This document shows positions 59,801 through 64,000 of a DNA stretch of 64,000 bases, piece by piece. This stretch comes from a bacterium (GTDB lineage Bacteria; Pseudomonadota; Gammaproteobacteria; Pseudomonadales; Moraxellaceae), in the NCBI GenBank assembly GCA_029945725.1, contig JAQSDB010000008.1, forward strand, positions 248,001 to 312,000. The letters are read 5' to 3'. The notes beneath the pieces were generated by a model that was given only the letters and a program-made list of their open reading frames with translations, searched no databases and was not told the origin of the DNA. Numbering within the stretch: the first letter of the stretch is position 1; each line of letters opens with the position of its first letter. The translations under genes and the position numbers were made by a program.

Positions 59801-60829
59801 TCAGCGCTCTGCTCCGGCCATCTTGATGACTTTCTTCAGGGGCACCGGGGTCTTGCTGCGGCGATGCAAACGACGCACTGCCAGTGGCGTCAACTCAGAC
59901 CACTCGCCAAAAGCACGGGTAAACGTGGCCTGGTCGCTGTAACCCACCATATCGGCAATACGTTCAATACTCATGTCTGATGTTTTCAGATAACGCTCTG
60001 CCACCTGCATGCGCACATCCATGCGAATCCGGTTGAAGCTCATGCCGGCATCTGCGAGACGACGCCGCAAGGTGCGCTCACTCATACCCAGATGCGTTGC
60101 CACGTCTTCCGCACTTTGATTGCGCCCGACATGCGACAGCAAGAAACTGCGCAAACGAACCACTACGGCATGCTCCTGAAAAGGATCGGCGTTCCCTCCG
60201 GCATCCATAGGGCCTTTATCTCCCCCGCGCATATACGCCTCGGACGCATAAAAACGCAGCTCATTAAAGTCATGATCATCATGAACCTGCGCCGGCAGCG
60301 CCGAGTGCAACAACTTCATGTCTCCAAAAAGATTGCTTTTGCAATGCACCACAATGTTTTTTGTAAGCTTTGAACCATTTTCATAAAAGCTGGAAATAAA
60401 TGCCTGCAAGAGAAAAGCCTCAAATGGCTTTATCTTGTCATGACACTCAAAGCGCAAAGCGAAATATTCCTTCTCATGCACCATATCAATACTGACCAGC
60501 GGAAAACGCACACGAAAATAATTGAGAATCATGCCGAGCATGTCCCTGAAACTTCCGCGCCAGGTAAAAACAAAACCAAGAATGCCGTGCTCGACCAGAC
60601 CAAGGCGGCGCCCGTAGCGCACCGCAGGAAAGCTGCTCCCGGTCAGCCCCAGATACTTGCCGAGCAACAGGCGCGTCTGGCGGATGGACATCAGGCCTTC
60701 AGGATTCAGGAACACCGAGCGGCTGATGCCGCACTCACTGAGAATGAGGTCAACCGGCAAACGTTCCTCCTCCATCATCTCCAGCAGCTTGCTTCCATAA
60801 ATAACCGGAAGAAAAGGCAGGTCATCCAT
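59801..60829 (-). CDS. AraC-family transcriptional regulator (arabinose-binding-domain type)
   Basis: A 342-residue regulator with an N-terminal effector domain (about 20-205, like that of OruR/Arabinose_bd regulators: VRYGRRLGLVEHGILGFVF) and a C-terminal double helix-turn-helix (about 235-330: AEDVATHLGMSERTLRRRL and IERIADMVGYSDQATFTRAF). The start is an ATG; a GTG two codons earlier is possible. Its likely targets are the two matching 33-bp sites in the spacers around the next gene. The effector is unknown, but regulators of this domain type often respond to fatty acid-like or amino acid ligands. Confidence 0.9.
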   Translation of the reverse strand: MDDLPFLPVIYGSKLLEMMEEERLPVDLILSECGISRSVFLNPEGLMSIRQTRLLLGKYLGLTGSSFPAVRYGRRLGLVEHGILGFVFTWRGSFRDMLGMILNYFRVRFPLVSIDMVHEKEYFALRFECHDKIKPFEAFLLQAFISSFYENGSKLTKNIVVHCKSNLFGDMKLLHSALPAQVHDDHDFNELRFYASEAYMRGGDKGPMDAGGNADPFQEHAVVVRLRSFLLSHVGRNQSAEDVATHLGMSERTLRRRLADAGMSFNRIRMDVRMQVAERYLKTSDMSIERIADMVGYSDQATFTRAFGEWSELTPLAVRRLHRRSKTPVPLKKVIKMAGAER

Positions 60830-60931
60830 AATCACTCATCCCTTTTTTTATTTTTCTGGCGAGGCAGTTTAACAGCCTGCCACCCCATGGCACCCAGCGC
60901 CGCCCGGGCAGTGCACCCCACTCGTCCGGTA

Positions 60932-60964
60932 TGTCCTTATATGCAAAAATAATGTCCGAATGGC
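60932..60964 (+). promoter_or_regulatory. Candidate AraC-type operator, copy 1
   Basis: TGTCC-N5-TGCAAAA-N4-TGTCCGAATGGC: two TGTCC half-sites 21 bp apart (two helical turns, same orientation) within the 284-bp divergent spacer between the regulator and the acyltransferase gene. The second copy at 62471-62503 has the same spacing and core. The rest of this spacer shows no other clear feature. Confidence 0.7.
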
Positions 60965-61113
60965 GATATGACGGCAATAGCGTTCAATGGCAGTCTCCCC
61001 CTCGGGATCGCCACCGCCACACCGGATCCCGGGCCCTAACAAAAACAACCGGATCTTTTATTTTTCATGCCCTGACGCCCCGCGGGCAGGCATGAAAAAC
61101 ATCAGGAATACTT

Positions 61114-62343
61114 GTGACACGAAAACCGCAACCGTTGCCGCCACTCATGCCGCAAACCGGCATCACTCGTCTTCTGAGCACGCCCGAGTACTACCACGCC
61201 TGCATCGGCAGCAGTCCGCAAACACTGGATTCCGCACGCGAAATCATCTTCATCATCGAGGGTGAAGGCCAGGCGGACAAAAATGTCTGGCAACAGGCGC
61301 TGGATCAGGTCAGCCGGCACAACCCCGGAACCCGCCTGCGCATGGTCGGCAACCGACTGCGTGCCCGGTGGCAAAGTGATGGCGCGCCGCCGCGTCTGCG
61401 CCTGGTGGAAAACTGCCCCTGGGATGGCCAGTCTGACGCGGGCTCGGAATTTCTTTACCGCGAAGCGCTTTCTCTCGATACCGGCCCCGTCATGGAGCTG
61501 ATTATTGCGACAGGAACCAAAACCCGGGTGATGGTGCGCGTGCTGCATGCCGCCATGGACGGCATCGGTGTCATGCATTTTTATCAGGAACTGTTCCGCG
61601 CCCTGCGTCATGAACCGCTGCTGGGCAGCAATGCCGGTTTCAGCGACACCGACCTCATGCTCAGCATTGCCAGCGACGTCCGTCCGCAAAAAAAACAGCC
61701 GCCAGCGGCGCTCACTGGCGGTGCCCGTGGCGAGCGCCGCGGCGATACGTGGCAGCGACTTTCCCTGCTCTCGCCACAGCCCGCCCTGCTGGCCAGAACG
61801 GCTCTGGCCGTCGCGGAGTTTGCGCGCCAGCACAGCACGCAAGCGGTACGCATTGCCCTGCCGGTAAATCTGCGCCGGCATTGCCCGGGCCTGCTCAGCA
61901 CCCTGAATTTCAGCAGCATGATCCATGTCGATGTCGCCGCAGGCGACGGTCCCGATGATTTTCGCCGCAAGGTAGCCGCACTGCTGGCAAGTGCTCGTGA
62001 AACCAGTTACCCGGCCTGGCTGGATTATGTGCGCCTGCTGCCCCTGTCCTGGCTGGACCGGCTGGTGTCACGCACCGAAAAAAACTACCGGCAACGCAAG
62101 CTGCTGGAAACCGTTGTGCTGTCGAATATCGGTAATTTTTCCTCGCAGAGCCTGAGTGGCGGCGGCTTTGTGGCGCAGCGGATTTTCGGCCTTCCCATGA
62201 AAGACAATCCGTTTTTCATCATGTTCGGCATGGATGGCCAGGTCGATATCACCATCGGCATGGCTCATGTTTATGCCAGTGAAGGGCGCCTGGAGAGCTT
62301 TTTGCGCTTCATGCAGAACCGCCTGGACGGAAACGGTACCTGA
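61114..62343 (+). CDS. Stand-alone condensation/acyltransferase-like protein
   Basis: A 409-residue soluble protein beginning at GTG with AGGA about 7 bp upstream. It looks like a chloramphenicol-acetyltransferase-type fold as in NRPS condensation domains, PapA and wax-ester synthase proteins: active-site motif VLHAAMDGIGV (HxxxDG with one His of the usual HH replaced by Leu), then LPVNLRRH and the late block VVLSNIGNFSS. Such enzymes join an acyl group to an alcohol or amine. It lies ahead of the large protein with 362 bp between, and each is preceded by a copy of the same operator. Substrates are unknown. Confidence 0.72.
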   Translation: MTRKPQPLPPLMPQTGITRLLSTPEYYHACIGSSPQTLDSAREIIFIIEGEGQADKNVWQQALDQVSRHNPGTRLRMVGNRLRARWQSDGAPPRLRLVENCPWDGQSDAGSEFLYREALSLDTGPVMELIIATGTKTRVMVRVLHAAMDGIGVMHFYQELFRALRHEPLLGSNAGFSDTDLMLSIASDVRPQKKQPPAALTGGARGERRGDTWQRLSLLSPQPALLARTALAVAEFARQHSTQAVRIALPVNLRRHCPGLLSTLNFSSMIHVDVAAGDGPDDFRRKVAALLASARETSYPAWLDYVRLLPLSWLDRLVSRTEKNYRQRKLLETVVLSNIGNFSSQSLSGGGFVAQRIFGLPMKDNPFFIMFGMDGQVDITIGMAHVYASEGRLESFLRFMQNRLDGNGT

Positions 62344-62470
62344 TATGCCGGGCCTCTCCCTTGCCCCGCAAACCGGAACGGCCGTACCTTGTTTTTCCCG
62401 CCGGGCCCTCACCCTCTCTTTGCAGCAATGACACCGATTAATGTGAAAACTGGCCTCCGCTCGTCCTTTT

Positions 62471-62503
62471 TGTCCAGAACTGCAAAAGAATTGTCCGATT
62501 GGC
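62471..62503 (+). promoter_or_regulatory. Candidate AraC-type operator, copy 2
   Basis: TGTCC-N5-TGCAAAA-N4-TGTCCGATTGGC. It is identical to copy 1 at 23 of the 24 defined positions, with the same spacing. A GATAAT -10 lies 26 bp downstream, so a bound activator would sit next to or over the -35, the usual AraC-type arrangement. Confidence 0.7.
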
Positions 62504-62506
62504 ACG

Positions 62507-62535
62507 CAGTAAACAACCGTTCACTCTCCGATAAT
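62507..62535 (+). promoter_or_regulatory. Candidate activator-dependent promoter of the large synthase-like gene
   Basis: GATAAT (62530-62535) has a poor -35 (CAGTAA) 17 bp upstream, directly after the operator. Transcription would start near 62542, inside the small palindrome. Confidence 0.35.
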
Positions 62536-62705
62536 GACCGCCCGTCAACGATGACGGACGTGCGTCACCAACAATAAAAAAGCGCACACAACAAGGCAGT
62601 GTCTGACCGGCTCCAGGGGTATTTGCCGCCGGCCTCGTCATAAAGAACACCTGCCCGTTTTTCCGCACGCAAAAAAAACAAGTAAATGCATTCGTGGGGC
62701 TTTCA

Positions 62706-64000
62706 ATGCGCAACTCCGCTCAGAGTCCGGATCAGGATTTTTCCGCCTGGACCCGTCATCACTCCTCGTTCAATCGCGAACCGCTGCGCCTGCTGGCGAT
62801 AACCCCGCTGGAACATGCCGACCTGACGCTGGCGCGTGCCCTTATCCGTCACGGTGGCACAGTGGCGATTGATATCGGTCGCCGGCCTGAGCAGTGGATG
62901 GAGATTCTCGCGGCGACAGCGCGCATGGCTGGCCCGCAGGCGGGCATCCGCATTCCGGATCATGTCCCGCTGCAGGCCAGTCAGTTGCCTGCCGGCACCG
63001 GCTTTGTCCTGCTCTCTCCCGATGCCGACATGGCCGCCTTTGCCGCGCGCTTTCCCGTCATTGCCGAGGTGTGTTCGGTTGACGAAGCCCGCCGGGCACT
63101 GGCCGCCGGCGTCGCCGGACTGATTACCCGTGGCCAGGAATGTGGCGGCCGCATTGGCGAGGAAAGCAGCTTCATCCTGCTGCAGCGCGTATTGCGTCTG
63201 GCCGAAGAGCAGCGGATTCCGGTGTGGGCACAGGGCGGCATGGGTCTGCATGCCGCGGCTGCCGCCATCGCCGGCGGCGCCTTCGGGGTGGTGCTGGAAA
63301 GCCAGCTGGCCCTGCTGCCGGAATGCACACTGCCCGACGATATCCGCGCCGCCATGACGGCCATGGACGGCAGTGAAACCCGGCTGCTCGGCGGCTATCA
63401 GGTCTTCAGCCGCTTCGGGGTAGCTGCCGCCGACTGTGCCGAGCTGTCCGCAGAAGAAACCCGTGCCCGTCTCGGCGCATCGTCACTGGCAGACCTTGTG
63501 CCCATCGGCCAGGACGGGGCACTGGCACGTCTGGTCGCCGCGCATTACCCCAATGTGGAAGCCCTGCTGCACGGCTACCGCATGAGTATCGCCGGCCACC
63601 TCGTTCAGGCCAAAGCCCTGCGCAGCCTTGATGAAAACAGCCCCATGGCCCGTGCCCACGGCACCCGCTACCCGATTGCCCAGGGCCCGATGACCCGCGT
63701 CAGCGACAGTGCCGAATTCGCCGTGGCCGTGGCGGAAAACGGCGCCCTGCCTTTTCTCGCCCTCTCGCTCATGACCGCCCCGGCCTGCCGCACGCTGATG
63801 GAAGAAACCCGTGCACAGATTGGCGACAAACCCTGGGGCGTCGGCGTGCTCGGTTTTGCACCGGCCGACGTTCTTGAACCACAACTGGAACTGATCCGCG
63901 AGCTCAAGCCGTCAGTGCTGCTGCTCGCCGGTGGCCGCCCTTCGCAGGCACGTCCCTTTGTCGACATGGGCATCCCGACCTACCTGCATGTGCCCTCGCC
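62706..64000 (+). CDS. Start of a large protein with tandem nitronate-monooxygenase/PfaD-like domains (runs off the window)
   Basis: An open frame from ATG 62706 to the window end (431 codons, no stop). Residues about 25-240 resemble one TIM-barrel half of the nitronate monooxygenase/PfaD family (GLITRGQECGGRIGEESSF, PVWAQGGMGLHAAAAAIAGG). From about 320 a second domain begins with the family start YPIAQGPMTRVSD and AENGALPFLALSLM, and continues past the edge. Such barrels serve as flavin enoyl reductases in PUFA and some polyketide synthases. A multidomain lipid or polyketide synthase is inferred; no ketosynthase is in view. Confidence 0.7.
   Translation, partial: MRNSAQSPDQDFSAWTRHHSSFNREPLRLLAITPLEHADLTLARALIRHGGTVAIDIGRRPEQWMEILAATARMAGPQAGIRIPDHVPLQASQLPAGTGFVLLSPDADMAAFAARFPVIAEVCSVDEARRALAAGVAGLITRGQECGGRIGEESSFILLQRVLRLAEEQRIPVWAQGGMGLHAAAAAIAGGAFGVVLESQLALLPECTLPDDIRAAMTAMDGSETRLLGGYQVFSRFGVAAADCAELSAEETRARLGASSLADLVPIGQDGALARLVAAHYPNVEALLHGYRMSIAGHLVQAKALRSLDENSPMARAHGTRYPIAQGPMTRVSDSAEFAVAVAENGALPFLALSLMTAPACRTLMEETRAQIGDKPWGVGVLGFAPADVLEPQLELIRELKPSVLLLAGGRPSQARPFVDMGIPTYLHVPS

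Larger units (their letters stand above)
62344..62705. other. Intergenic regulatory region upstream of the large synthase-like gene
   Basis: The 362-bp spacer has no plausible gene. It carries operator copy 2, a promoter-like GATAAT at 62530, a small palindrome CCGTCA-ACGA-TGACGG (62542-62557) near the expected transcription start, and a long AT-rich leader of about 160 nt before the ATG at 62706. It is more AT-rich than the flanking genes. Confidence 0.5.

Overview
The window is a densely coded chromosome segment of a gammaproteobacterium, most likely a member of the Pseudomonadales. The evidence is gene order: gltB / SPOR protein / aroB / aroK / pilQPONM / ponA, then rpmE / priA / argS / SPOR protein / hslVU / DUF971, then ubiE-ubiJ-ubiB-hisI-hisE-tatABC, and later rhdA / psd / PilZ-like / fimX / serB / ytjB / parC / parE / yqiA / cpdA / DUF1249 / nudF / thiC / tolC. 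These are blocks I know from Pseudomonas. The species is not Pseudomonas aeruginosa-like throughout: the two blocks lie much closer together than I remember, and the genes at their junction and at the right edge are not ones I recognise. No tRNA, rRNA, CRISPR array, transposase, integrase or prophage was seen.

Layout. 1-7.7 kb (minus strand): start of glutamate synthase, a shikimate pathway pair and the type IV pilus machine pilMNOPQ. 7.9-18.6 kb (mostly plus): PBP1A, L31, a truncated hemoglobin, PriA, ArgRS, a SPOR protein and the HslVU protease. 18.9-25.2 kb (plus): ubiquinone genes (ubiE, ubiJ, ubiB), histidine genes (hisI, hisE) and the Tat translocase. 25.4-35.1 kb (minus): a tight four-gene operon of exported proteins with no function I can name. 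It encodes a 1740-residue secreted protein, a fibronectin-III-like protein, an outer-membrane beta-barrel and an NTF2-like protein, with an Anr/FNR-like box in front. 35.2-59.7 kb: the second conserved block, with proline iminopeptidase, rhodanese, phosphatidylserine decarboxylase, a c-di-GMP pair (PilZ-like plus FimX), serB, topoisomerase IV, CpdA, an MBOAT/SGNH acyltransferase pair, thiC and a TolC-family protein. 59.8-64 kb: an AraC-family regulator, a stand-alone condensation-type acyltransferase and the start of a large protein with tandem nitronate-monooxygenase-like domains that runs off the window.

How the genes fit together. pilMNOPQ and fimX both serve type IV pilus assembly, and fimX sits beside a PilZ-like gene. 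CpdA would link the window to cAMP turnover. The two most novel parts are the 25.4-35.1 kb envelope operon and the 59.8-64 kb cluster. In the latter, two near-identical 33-bp sites (TGTCC-N5-TGCAAAA-N4-TGTCCGAWTGGC) lie in front of the acyltransferase and the large protein. They look like operators of the neighbouring AraC-type regulator, which would make this a small regulon for a specialised lipid or polyketide. Five convergent gene pairs are separated by bidirectional terminators of one uniform extended palindrome (CATAAAAAA...TTTTTTATG).
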